DNA of 64,000 nucleotides from Gnetum montanum (Eukaryota > Streptophyta > Gnetopsida > Gnetales > Gnetaceae), in assembly GCA_015680685.1 (NCBI GenBank), contig MNCI01008331.1:62001-126000 (forward strand). The letters are read 5' to 3'. The translations under genes were made by a program, and so were the position numbers. This document shows, in pieces, positions 12,940 to 23,500 of this stretch. The notes under the pieces are model-generated. The model was not told the origin of the DNA, made no database searches, and saw nothing but the letters and a program-made list of their open reading frames with translations. The stretch's first letter is position 1. Every line of letters begins with the position of its first letter.

Positions 12940-12958
12940 TTTTTCTAGCACCAAAAAC
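12940..12958 (-). promoter_or_regulatory. Primer-binding-site-like sequence of element 2
   Basis: Minus strand reads GTTTTTGGTGCTAGAAAA directly after the LTR end. TGG matches the complement of a tRNA CCA end. The same motif is at 4485-4504. Which tRNA primes it is not resolved. Confidence 0.5.
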
Positions 12959-14058
12959 TATAACAATCGAAAATGTCAATGGTTGGAATCACCAAGGGCT
13001 CAATGGACACACAGCCTAACCCCAAATCCATGCGAAGGCCTTCTGGAAGTAGAGATAAGATGCCCTAAATGATCTTGTTGATTGAATAGTGACTTTGCCA
13101 AGTGCAACCGAGTCAGTGGATGTAACTAGGGGATGGCATGATTAGCCATGATGTGAACACAAATGGTGCTAAGTGTTTAAGCGGTGTTTGCAATGATGTA
13201 GAGCATAGTCACGAGGCGCAAGGGGGTGAGCGTAGTCAAAGGTTTCGATGAAAACGAGGGTGCTAATACATGGAGACCATCGCCCAAGCATAGGTGTAAC
13301 ATGACTAGGCATTCAAAATAGTGAAAAATGCAAGAGAGAGAAATGAAGCACTACCCTAAATGGGGTTGAGCATAGTTAACTCCAAAAGGAGTTTAAAAGG
13401 TACACGGTGTACAATAGGCATAGCGGAGAGCATAGTCATAGTGTCGGTGGTGTCGAGCCATAAAGTTTGGTACTCATTGTGGTGTCTATGTTTGCTGGGT
13501 TGGCCGTCGCGATGTATTCTGGGCTATGGTGTTTTGCTAGGCTACAGTGGGGCTACAATGGGCCATGGTATGCAACACTGCCTCTCTTCGGTGTGCTAGT
13601 GTGCCTTTGGGTCTTATTTGCCCAAAGCCTTTAGGTCTCGTTGGTCCAAAAATGCCAAGATGCCAAGATGTAAACTACCAGAAAATGTCAACCACTAAAA
13701 CATTGGGAATGCAAGGGTATTTGTAGGGTTAGGGTTAGCCCCAAATGTAGAGAGATTGCTACATGGCGATGGGGTAGTTGGGACTACACTGTACCCCAAC
13801 TACACTCTCCACTAAGGGAAGTAGTGTTGTGCTATGATGTGCTCTATCGGACTCTATAAGGCTGCAAGACAGTGACTACGCTACCAACTGCATGTGTGTG
13901 TGCCAAAAAGACCGCAATATACCTCAACAAATGTAAAAAATGCAACTTTTGGAAACTAGACTCTGGGACTATGTTGTTGACTGTGTGAAGTGGAATCAAG
14001 TGTAATTACAAAAAAGGGGGACAAAGGGGATGCAAAAAGACACATATTGCTTACTGAA

Positions 14059-14063
14059 GGTGT
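14059..14063. repeat. Target duplication ggtgt, left copy (for LTR C)
   Basis: It pairs with ggtgt at 17192-17196, exactly flanking LTR C. Confidence 0.8.
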
Positions 14064-14640
14064 TGTAATGACTGAAAACGTCGATGGCTAGAATCATCGA
14101 GGGATCAACAGATGCACAGCCTAACCCCACCCCCGCATGAGGGCTTGTTGGAAGTGGAGGTGAAGTGCCCTGAACGGTCTTGTCGATTAGACAAGGACTT
14201 TGCCGGTTGCAACTGGGGCGATGGGTGCAACCGAGGATGGCGTGGTTAGCTAAAATGCCAACATGACCGATGTGAAACAGTGCTAAGTGTTGAAGTGGTG
14301 TTTCATGGTGTTAAGTGTAGAGCGTAGTCATAAAATGGGGGCAAGTGTAGTCAAGGGTTCGATCGAAACGAGGGTGCCAACCCACAAAGAGTACTGCCAT
14401 AGCATAGTTAAAACATGATTGTACATTAAAAAATGCAAAAAAGTACAAAGAAAATATGAGAAACAGGAGAGAGAAATAGAACACCACCCCAAATAAGAAC
14501 GTAGTTAACTCCAAAAGGGGTTTAGAAGGTACGTGATGTACAACAGGCACAATGGAGAGTGTAGTCATAGTCTTGATGATGTCAAGAAGTTTGGCGCTTG
14601 CTGTGGTGTCCATGCCTACTAGGTTGGCTGTCATAGTGTA

Positions 14641-14645
14641 CCATG
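14641..14645. repeat. Target duplication ccatg, left copy (for LTR D)
   Basis: It pairs with ccatg at 15927-15931. Sequence outside the two copies rejoins to match LTRs A and B. Confidence 0.8.
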
Positions 14646-14784
14646 TGAAACACCACAAAATTCGGCGCTTAGTACTTGTCCAACAAAAAACCGGTCCCCG
14701 GGACCCACAGACAACCATGGCTACAGTGGGCATCACGCATTGCAACTTTGGAGGTCAAACAGCTTCATTTTTACTAAGTATCCG

Positions 14785-15245
14785 GCACCAACGTATACGC
14801 CCGGCGTCTACGCTCAAGGACATCCCCAGCGTAGACGCTCGAATCCACAGCGTATACGCCCGCCAGCATAGACGCTCAAATTTTCAGCGTATACGCCCGC
14901 CAGCGTAGACGCTCGGATTTTCAGCATATACACCCAACGTAGACATCCAACTCGCACGCCCGGTGTACGGCAAAGGTTTACGATCGGCACGGAATCTCCA
15001 AAGGCAGGATGAAGACAACACCAAAGAGCAAGAATTGAAGCAAGTGGCCATCCTTCGGCGTATACGCCAGCATCCATCGGCGTATACGCCTTGCATCCGC
15101 CCAGTGTATACGCCTTGCATCCGCCGAGCGTATATGCCCATCCCTCAGCATCTTCAACCATGTGCACGCACGCTCAGCGCATCCAACGTATACGCCCAGC
15201 GTATACGCCGACCTGATACGGCGTATACGCCCAGCATATACGTCC
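14785..15245. repeat. Array of self-complementary GCGTATACGC units in LTR D
   Basis: About a dozen exact or near copies of GCGTATACGC, often extended to GGCGTATACGCC (a perfect 12-bp palindrome), alternating with GCGTAGACGCTC. They lie upstream of the TATA box at 15334. One further copy occurs near 15505. Confidence 0.85.
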
Positions 15246-15333
15246 AACACTTATAATATTGTACATTTGTAAATTGTGTGCACCCGGTCAACGCGCCACG
15301 TGTCGCCCAACCCGAGTCTAGCTTAACAACCTG

Positions 15334-15341
15334 TATAAAAA
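15334..15341 (+). promoter_or_regulatory. TATA box of LTR D
   Basis: CCTGTATAAAAACCCCG, about 690 bp from the LTR start. It gives the LTR its orientation. Confidence 0.7.
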
Positions 15342-16106
15342 CCCCGATTTTCCACTTTACCAAGGTCGGTTGGCAAAATCCCGGAGCATACTAGAGAACA
15401 TTCACGCTGCACAAAAGAGCTGAAACCTTCTTACGCTGGGAAGCCCTGTACGCTGCAGATACAGTCTCTACGCTCCGCTCGCCCTGTAGACCAGCCGAGT
15501 CATCCCTGTATACGCCGAGGCTTTTCGTCCACCTTGTGTCCCCACACGACTGCGTTAGACCGGTGCACTGTACTTTGACTCTGCAATACTATTGTTTACA
15601 TTCGCTGCATAAGTTCTTTTACAGTTTTATGTCAATTTGGCCCACGCATTGTTTACGCCTGTTTACGCTCACGCTCCGTTTCTATCTGTTTTACGCTGTT
15701 TACGCTTCATTCCCGCTTACCACAGTTTACGCATAACCCAGCGTATAGCATTTTGCGTACGCGCAGGGAAATCCTTGTCTGATCCGCGTGCGGACCACCC
15801 AAGGTACTCTGCCTTAGTGCATTCCAGCTCACCCTCAGGCGAAGGCAGGGTCTTCTGTACTCGTCCTGTGATCCCGCGGCCTCTATTTTTCCTTCCAGCC
15901 GGAAACCAACGATTTCAGGCGGTACACCATGAATGGTGGTGTTCTGCAGGGCTACAATGGGGCTACAGTGGGCTGTGATGTGCAACTTTGCCTCTCTGCC
16001 AGTGCATTTGGATCTTGTTTGTCCAAAGCCAAATGCCAAGAACGCCAACTGCCAAGATGTGAAAATGTCAAAAATGCCAACCCCTAAAATGTTGGGGGTC
16101 TAGGGG

Positions 16107-16114
16107 TATTTATA
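16107..16114 (-). promoter_or_regulatory. TATA box of LTR C
   Basis: Minus strand CCCTATAAATACCCC, the best preserved of the three related LTR promoters. Confidence 0.7.
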
Positions 16115-16489
16115 GGGCTAGGGTTAGTCCAAAATGTGGATCGAGCATCACATGGCATTGTGGTAGTTGGGACTACACTGACCCCAACTACACTCTCCAC
16201 TGAGGGAGGCAATGTAAGCTGTATGGTGCTCTAATAGAGTTTGTAGGGCTGAGAAACTATAACTACGCTACCCAACTGCCAAGAGGACCGCAATGTACCT
16301 GTAAAAAATGCCAAACAATGTCAAAAAGTGCAACTTTTGGAAACTATGCTACCCACTGTGAGAAGTGGTGTAAAGTGTAGTTACAATTTTGAGAAAAATG
16401 GGGATGCAAAAAAAGATAAATGCTACTAATGGGGGTGTGTTGGAGTTGATGCAAATGCCAATGCTGCGTTTAGAAGGCCTTTGGAGGCT

Positions 16490-17065
16490 ATTCTACATGT
16501 CTACGCTTGACCACACTCTAGACTAGGTGAGAGCGTAATCCCAAACATGGAAAAAATCTAGCAAAAACTGGCAAAATGTGGCTAAGTGTTGACTATGCTC
16601 TGACTACGCTCTAGAGCGTAGTCTTGGCAGTTAGAGAAATCTTGCAAAAAATGAGCTTCCAAACTATCTACGCTTAACTACACTCTAACTACACTTTGGA
16701 GCGTAGTCCCAGCAGTGGAGAGCATAGTCTTGATTGTTAGAAAAAATTCTGTAGAAACTAGTTCTTTGGGTTGACTACGCTCTAGAGTGCAGTCCCAACA
16801 GTGGAGAGCGTAGTCTCAGCACTTAGAAAAATCTGCAACAAGGATCATCGTTCTGACACTTAGGAAAAATCTTGCAAAACTGGCTATTGTGTGTTGACTA
16901 CACTAGCTACGCTCTAAAGTGTAGTCCCAGCAATGGAGAGTGTAGCCTCAACACTTAGAAAAATTTGTGAAAAGTGTCATTGTTCTAACACTTAGCCAAA
17001 ATTGCAGAAAACTGGTTGTTGAAACTGACTACGCTCTATTGCAGTGGACAACATAGTCCTAGCAC
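16490..17065. repeat. Inverted GACTACGCTC / GAGCGTAGTC array in LTR C
   Basis: At least six hairpin-capable pairs, for example near 16596-16625, 16676-16733, 16776-16815 and 17027-17058. It is the same arrangement as in LTRs A and B. Confidence 0.65.
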
Positions 17066-17191
17066 TTGAGCAAAGTTGCAGGAAGTGTTATCATTCTAAC
17101 ACTTAGCAAAATTTGCGAAAAGTGGCCTTGTTCGGACACTTAGGCAAATTTGCAATGGAGACATCATAGCCTGAATTTTTGTGGTGTTTCA

Positions 17192-17196
17192 GGTGT
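17192..17196. repeat. Target duplication ggtgt, right copy (for LTR C)
   Basis: Second copy of the 5-bp target site. LTR B resumes here. Confidence 0.8.
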
Positions 17197-17254
17197 ATTG
17201 GAGTTGAGCTAAGTGTCAGTGTTGCGTTGTGGAGGCCTTTCGAGGCTATTTAGC

Positions 17255-17800
17255 ATGTCTACACTTGTCTACACTCTAGACTAGGGGAGAGCGTAGTCCA
17301 ACACCTAGAGAAATTTTTGCAAAAAATCTAGCCTCCAGTTAACTACACTCAACTACGCTCCATGGTAATGGAGAGTGTAGTCTCAACAGTTAGAAAAAAC
17401 TACAAAAAAACTAAGCCTTGACACTGTCTATGCTTGACTACACTCTGATCTAGTGGGGAGCATAGTCTCGATAGTTAGGAAATTTTGCAAAAAATGTGTC
17501 TTCATGCTGACTACGCTTGACTACGCTTTGGGGTAGTGGAGAGTGTAGTCTCAGCACTTAGAAAAATCTACAGCTGCTAGCTTGACACTTAGAAAAATTT
17601 GTGAAATTGGCTGTTGACTACACTCTCTACTGACCTAACTATGCTTTGGGGCAGTGAAGAGCGTAGTTCCAACACTTAAAAAAATTTTCAGCAAGTGTCA
17701 TCGTTCTTACACTAGGCAAAATTTGCAAACAAAATCAATTTTTTGAGCTAACTACGCTCTCCACTGGGCTGACTACGCTCTGGGGTAATGGAGAGCATAG
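17255..17800. repeat. Inverted GACTACGCTC / GAGCGTAGTC array in LTR B
   Basis: At least six pairs; the clearest are 17517-17550 and 17760-17792, each a ~10-bp stem with a short loop. Confidence 0.65.
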
Positions 17801-17896
17801 TCCTAACACTTTGAAAAATTTGCAAAAAGTGTCATCATTCTGACACTTGGGCAAATTTGCAGTCAGACACTGTAGCCCAAATTTGGTGGTGTTTCA

Positions 17897-18998
17897 AAGA
17901 TGTGATAGCTGCAATGGATCTTAGTTGTTGCCAATGGAGATAGAAATGGGATAGGGTCTACACTTTCAATGGCAATGACAATTACATGAGGTTGTTTACA
18001 CGTGCCAGTTTCTGCTACTAAAAATGTAGTTGGGTTGCAAATGAGTTTGATGGGTAATGGAAATGGCCATGAAAATGGGAAATGGTGTTGCTGCAAAATG
18101 ATTTTGAAATGCCAAAGTGCCAAAGTGCTCAAAGCGCCAAAATTTTGAATAGATGTGAATGCCAAAAATGTCAGACGTTGGAAACCTAGAAATGGTGTCA
18201 ACGTTGGGTTTCCATAGGTTAGGGTTGTCATTTCTAGGTCTACCATTGATTGCTAACAAATTGGCATTAATTGTGGATTGTAATGGCTACTACTGCCAAC
18301 GTAGTTAACCACCTACTACTACCATAGTTAGGCAACTACTGCTCAGTGTAGTCAACCAACTACTGCCAGCATAATTGGCTAACTACTACTCAACGTCGTC
18401 TAACTACTATTAGCGTAGTTGGTTACTACTGCCAGCATAGTTGGTATTTGTGATAAGTCCATAATGGACTACACCCACAAAACCCATCTATTTGCTATAA
18501 TTAGTAAACAGACTTTTATGACTATGTTGAATGCGTTGGAAATGGGAAATGAAAAAGTATTGGGAAATAGAAAATCGAATAGAAACTACAGAAATGGTGT
18601 AATCCATTAGAAAGTATCGTGCTTGATGAAGACTAATGTCTAGCCGCTATTAACCTTAGATGTATGCGTTGGCTATTGTTGGAAACATGGCTATGCCAAC
18701 AATTCCAACGATGCACTCCTATCAAGTCTTGGTGATGACTACACTATCTACTGGAGCTACTATGGCTACTGTAGCTATTGTGGCTACAGTGACTGCTATC
18801 ACTACAAAGCCTACTGAAAATGGCTCCAACGTAGTTGAGGCTATACCCCTACAAAAACTCATAAAAATGTCATTTTTAGCCATTCCAAAGGCAATTTTGA
18901 CCTTCCCAAGCCCAGACATGGACATGGGGTACTATTTCTAATTGGGAAATGAGGCAATAACAACTTTTAAAGCATTTTCAACCCCAAAAAGTTAAAAT
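17897..18998. other. Flank of element 2, related to the retroelement leader
   Basis: No supported gene. It shares the ACTACTGCCAxCGTAGT array and AAATGGGAAATG-type runs with the element 1 leader, so element 2 may have inserted into an older relative. Confidence 0.35.
18285..18450. repeat. Degenerate tandem array of CTACTGCCAACGTAGTT-type units
   Basis: Six to seven units of about 25 bp, in the same family and orientation as 4040-4290. Confidence 0.6.
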
Positions 18999-19240
18999 AT
19001 GCAAGATTGTAACTCATGTACTACATATCTTACATTTACAATGGGACTTTGCCTCAAGCTGCAAATTTTGATGGTGTTTCACTGGTGGAAGGTGCAGCAT
19101 TACATACACTTGAGGCTAATCTCAAGCAAAGAATTAGTGAGGAGATTCAAGAAGAGATGCCTTCAAGAGATGCAAACACACAAAGAGAAAGCACAAGGAG
19201 CAAGAAGAGCAGGAGGCAACCTAGATTCAACAATAGCTAG
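18999..19240 (+). pseudogene. Unrecognised short reading frame with basic tail
   Basis: A 74-codon open frame (19016-19240). Its middle part is acidic and likely helical (EANLKQRISEEIQEEMPS) and it ends in a lysine/arginine-rich segment SKKSRRQPRF. No family was recognised. It is probably a retroelement gag fragment, because it is bounded by repeat DNA and has no promoter evidence. It could be chance. Confidence 0.2.
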
Positions 19241-19550
19241 ATCAAGCACATGAAAATAGCACAAGATCCTAGCGTAGGGAGGAGCAATGCCCCTATGTGA
19301 TTATGAACATTGACCGTAATGCCCCCTAGGGAGCTTTACAAAAACACGTCAAACGAAGGGGGAAAAAACTCCAACTGAATGACAAAAGGGATGCAACAGA
19401 ATGTGCAAGAAAAGCTAAGGCTTTCAAGAATTTCTAATAAGCGATAGCTTTTGTTGATACAAAATGATACAAAGCTATTCTGGATGCCATTCACAGGCAA
19501 GAGCATGTTATTTAACGCTATACATAGCTACCATACAATATATAGGTGGT

Positions 19551-19776
19551 GTTTTGGGTTTGGCGGTCTGCTAGTGGTCCTATCCTTATTTGTATTTTTG
19601 TAACTGGAATATTGAATGAGGGGCGGTTGTTGGGGGGTCCGCAGGGGTGACTTGCCATTTTGGGGTGCTTTTGGGGGGTTGAGAGAGGGGGCCTCCCCTC
19701 TTTTTTGGGATTGTACATATATACTGTAATTCCTTTTTTTAGGATTAATCTAACCCAAATATTTCCCAAAAAAAAC
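19551..19776 (+). mobile_element. LINE-like 3' end with short A-tail
   Basis: A G/T-rich segment (GGTTGGGGGG-like blocks) is followed by TTGTACATATATACTG, a T-rich run, AGGATTAATCTAACCC and a run of nine A at 19768-19776. This resembles the 3' ends of plant LINEs that stop in a short A-tract. No coding part remains to its left. Confidence 0.4.
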
Positions 19777-20443
19777 ATAGCTGTATTAAATATTACATAA
19801 AGAAAAAAAATCAGTCAAGGTAAGTTAGCATTTTCAACATCCGAAATATTCCTGTCTAAACATGTGTTGACTTTTAAAATTCTGTGTGTGCAATGATTGT
19901 GGTGGATGGAAGTATCTGGTGATATTCGAAACAATTAAAACACAAAACACATTAAATCTGAACCATTCATTTCAAAACATTGGGATGTCAGAATTACAAA
20001 GGCAAAATTACTACGAAATATTTATGCGTTGTGAGAAACGCCGCCTCTGAAAATGAACATATTAGTAAAACCATTCTAGACGGCATCATTCAATTGATCA
20101 TGTGCAACGTCAAGTTTTTCTTTCAGTTTCTTTGAGCAAGGTTTTGCTCAACTGTTTATAAATACAGTTTATAATTATCAGCAGGATGAAATGGCAAAAA
20201 TAAGCCCTTTTTATGCCTGGCCATGTCCATCAACCGTAAAACTTCGACAGGTAACCACCCAATAGGAAGCTTACCTGCACATCATCGTATTTCAAATATC
20301 AAATCCCTATTAACTTTGTTGGAGAATTCCTGCAGTAGAGAGGCATGAAAATAAAAAAAAACTATCGTTGGTTCTATCAAATTTGCTATAACATGTTAAT
20401 AATAAATGCGCACAACCAAGCCAAAAGTTACCAACATTTAGAA
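19777..20443. other. 3' flank of the SPPL gene
   Basis: AT-rich. It should contain the 3' untranslated region and polyadenylation site of the minus-strand gene, but no signal stands out clearly. Confidence 0.4.
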
Positions 20444-20547
20444 TCAAACAGCATGTATTTCATTGTCACATTTCGCATCCGTATTTTCTTCATAATGCCA
20501 TAAGTTCTTGAGCTCTCCCCTCATTAACGACAGAAGATATACAAGTC
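20444..20547 (-). CDS. SPPL: SPPL exon 14: end of TM9, cytosolic tail and stop
   Basis: 104 bp, [16 protein letters not shown] followed by an acidic tail, with TGA at 20446-20444. The MRGELKxLW ending matches the SPPL2/SPPL4-type C-terminus. Confidence 0.94.
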
Positions 20548-23500
20548 CTGCAGTTTATGATGTCATTGCAAAGATACAAAATGAAAAACTAAAAATCATA
20601 TTATTCCGGAATTTAAATACCTAGTGTGCATGGCACAAGATACAACAAAGCTGGTTGTCCATGACCATTCATCAGATACAAGGCAGCATAAGTTAAGAAG
20701 AGACCTGAAATAACCAGATTGTTCCGTGTGGTTGAGATCTCAATTCATTGCCAAAAGTTGCAAACAAATAATGCCCCATAGACATTTGACAAATATGATA
20801 TATAAAGTTTGAAAAACTGTGAATATGTGTAAATAATGTTGTCATTATCTGTCAAAATTTCCTTTTCAAAATACATTGCAACAAAGGGATCTGAAATAGT
20901 AATCCATATGATGCCAGAATATAATTGACTGCGATGTATGTTCACTAAGCATAGGGATACAAATCATATTGTATCCTATATGAATTAACATCAGAAAAGA
21001 CCTTTTTTCGTTCTTATTGTATGTATCTTTGATTTTGTTTCAATGGGCGACAAAACATAATGAAAGACAACAGAAAATCCATAACGGTTTTCTTGTACTG
21101 ATTGTCTGTATCTTACAATGATAGAATGTTTATAATGACTACGGGAAGGGCATGACATACCGAATCCATATCCAACCGTAGACAGCAGAAAGTAGCCACT
21201 CCATATGCTATTCTTCACTGCGTGGTCATATCTGACAAAAACACAAATTGTAAGTGCCTCAACAAGAAGCATGCAAGGAAATTAGTCTCATAAAACATGT
21301 GCAAGAAAATCACGAACATCCATGTTGAGCAGACACAAAATAAACATTTGTAGATGGAGGACTTCTAGCCTTCAAAATCAGTGTTGTTAATCTGAAACTG
21401 AGATTTTATTACATCTGTAGACCCATAGGATCTATTGGACAGCTGATTCATATTATGGAAAACAAAAATTGATTCAACAAAGTCACCTAAGCATCACTAG
21501 ATGTATCAAAATTAAATCATACATATTAATCTAAGGTGAAAGATATTCATGAAAAGAACACCATGCAGTGCTTTCAAATTAATAGAATATTCGCCATACA
21601 ATAACATTGCCAAATAAGAATTATCTGGCTTCATTTCTTGTTGATTTTTCAAGGAATACATGCAAATATCAAGAAAAAAAGGTCTACTGAAGAATGGCAA
21701 ATACCAGCAGATTCTGTATAAATTATTTTTTCTACATCATCATCTCTCCTGTTCTTGCTTTAACCCCATAGATGGAATTGAACACTCTTATTGGACTCTA
21801 AGGCACCTAGTATTCAGATATCACCCTGTGGAAGTTGTGAACCTCCAAAGAGAATGAACAACATCATCACCGTTTCAAAGGAAAAGAAATACAGAGTTTT
21901 CTTCTATGGCGGTATTTTCATGTCTTCTATGGCATTTCATGACTCTTATTTCATATTCAATTTGGTTAGGTTCAAATTAATTACATTGCACGTTGAATTT
22001 AAAATTTTACATTTTGCCAAGGGTAGAGTAAATTATGATTTGGCTCTGATTACAAGTTGCATACAAAACTTTTTAAGCCTCACGAATAATTGCCAAATTT
22101 TTAAAATTAATCAAGAATTATTCTCAAATCACGAATCAATGAAGTTGCCAAACAGATGGAATCCAAATTGAAAACCATGCCAAGATGTGGAACGACTTAC
22201 CTAAGTAAAAAACAAATGAGTAAACCAGGCAACAAGATATCACCAAATCCAATCATATCATAGCCACCCCACGGATCAAAGAAGCGAGGGATTTTTAGAA
22301 GCATAGGGATGCTTGCACCTCCTGATTTATCACCACGTGCAACCTAGAAAATAGATTGATTTCAAGAACTGAATCAGCGGCGAAAAAATTATATAAAAGC
22401 TATTCTCTCAAAGTTTCATTTTATTAAAACAAGAGCTAAAAATTTTAAATACATTACATGCATTAACAAGTGAGCCAAAGCTTGTCGTCTATCCTTCAAG
22501 ATAGCCGAAATAAAAATGTATCAAAAAAGTAAGGAACAACGGATGCTACCATAAATTCTCTACTTGATATCAATACCCATTTAAAAAAAGCAGGTCTATG
22601 GATACAAAATGAGGATATGCTATCTCCGTAAACTAAAATTGTCAGCTGTTGTGTGACTGATATTTTAATTTGAGTGCAAAGCTGCACAAGAATTCTACAT
22701 ACCGCAATCATAACACTTTCATGGAAAATAAGAGGAGATATGAAGACCCAGAAGATGTCATAGATAAATCCACAGCTCAGTAAAACAGTGGCAACCTACA
22801 AGACAAATTACAGTAAAATAGCATAAAAGGTATTGACCGTAATCAAATGAACTTAAAAAAGCCAAAGTCAAATATGCAAGGCTATTTTGATAATGATGTT
22901 TGTGCCCAAATAAAATATAACAGCTAATTCAGAAAGTGTTACCTTGATGTTTGGTATCCTAGCTATTTGTAGAACTGTGATCATCAGAGATATTCCCTGA
23001 AAATGAAAGTGTGAATGAACATCAGGAAACAATTAGACAAAAATATCTTAAAACAACTATAAAAATTGTAAACTAAATTGAAATCTTGAACAATCCATTT
23101 GTTTGATTTAAACAAAATAAACCTGCCAATATATATATATATAATAATTACTGTATGACCAAAACTATTTCATTTGTATAGAATGTAATCAAAACATAAG
23201 CTTGATTGTGAGATCTCATTTGTGATCTTTGCAATTCAACTGTTTAGAAACGGAAAGAGAGATGATGCTAATCTCGTGTCCACGTCAGTATCATTAGTCT
23301 GGATGACAATATTCTCAGTATTGGTGAACTCAAAGTAAATATTGATCACTTTAAAGATTTACGTTGTTGCTCCCATGTCTATTTGTTAAAGCATTTTATA
23401 AACGCTACCCTTTATACCATCAAATAAAGGTTCAATACAGTGCTTTATCCAGTTGTGTTAGGTATATTTGAAGCATTATTCAAGTTATTTCTCAAAAAGG

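Larger units (their letters stand above)
14646..15926 (+). mobile_element. LTR D, solo LTR nested in LTR C
   Basis: It is 1,281 bp, beginning TGAAACACCACAAAATTCGG and ending AGGCGGTACA, and is flanked by ccatg on both sides. Its first 16 bases match the reverse complement of the outer end of LTR C, so it is a related family inserted in the opposite orientation. A TATA box (TATAAAAA, 15334-15341) sets plus as the sense strand. It is distinctly richer in G, C and CpG than its surroundings, consistent with a younger insertion. Open frames inside are palindrome-repeat artefacts. Confidence 0.88.
14064..17191 (-). mobile_element. LTR C, solo LTR nested in LTR B
   Basis: It begins TGTAATGACTG and ends GTGGTGTTTCA. 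It aligns over its full length with LTRs A and B and has no internal retroelement sequence, so it is a solo LTR left by LTR-LTR recombination. It is flanked by a perfect 5-bp target duplication ggtgt. Without the nested LTR D it is about 1.84 kb. Its TATA box is TATAAATA on the minus strand at 16107-16114. Confidence 0.85.
12959..17896 (-). mobile_element. LTR B, 5' LTR of element 2, split by nested LTRs
   Basis: LTR B is 12959-14063 plus 17197-17896, about 1.8 kb once the insert and one target copy are removed. Its inner end is TATAACAATCG where LTR A has TGTAACAATCG, so the terminal TG has mutated to TA. Its outer end is GGTGTTTCA at 17896. Reading across the insert, CTTACTGAAGGTGT joins ATTGGAGTTGAGC, which matches LTR A at 6201-6234. 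Minus orientation is set by the adjoining primer-like site and gag. Confidence 0.8.

Noticed and set aside
14552-15256. Several overlapping open frames on both strands in LTR D
   Set aside because: They come from the palindromic GCGTATACGC array, which is open in several frames at once. No domain is present.
16490-17800. Regularly spaced repeats resembling a CRISPR array
   Set aside because: Units are inverted, unequal and inside plant LTRs; there are no cas genes and this is not a prokaryotic genome.
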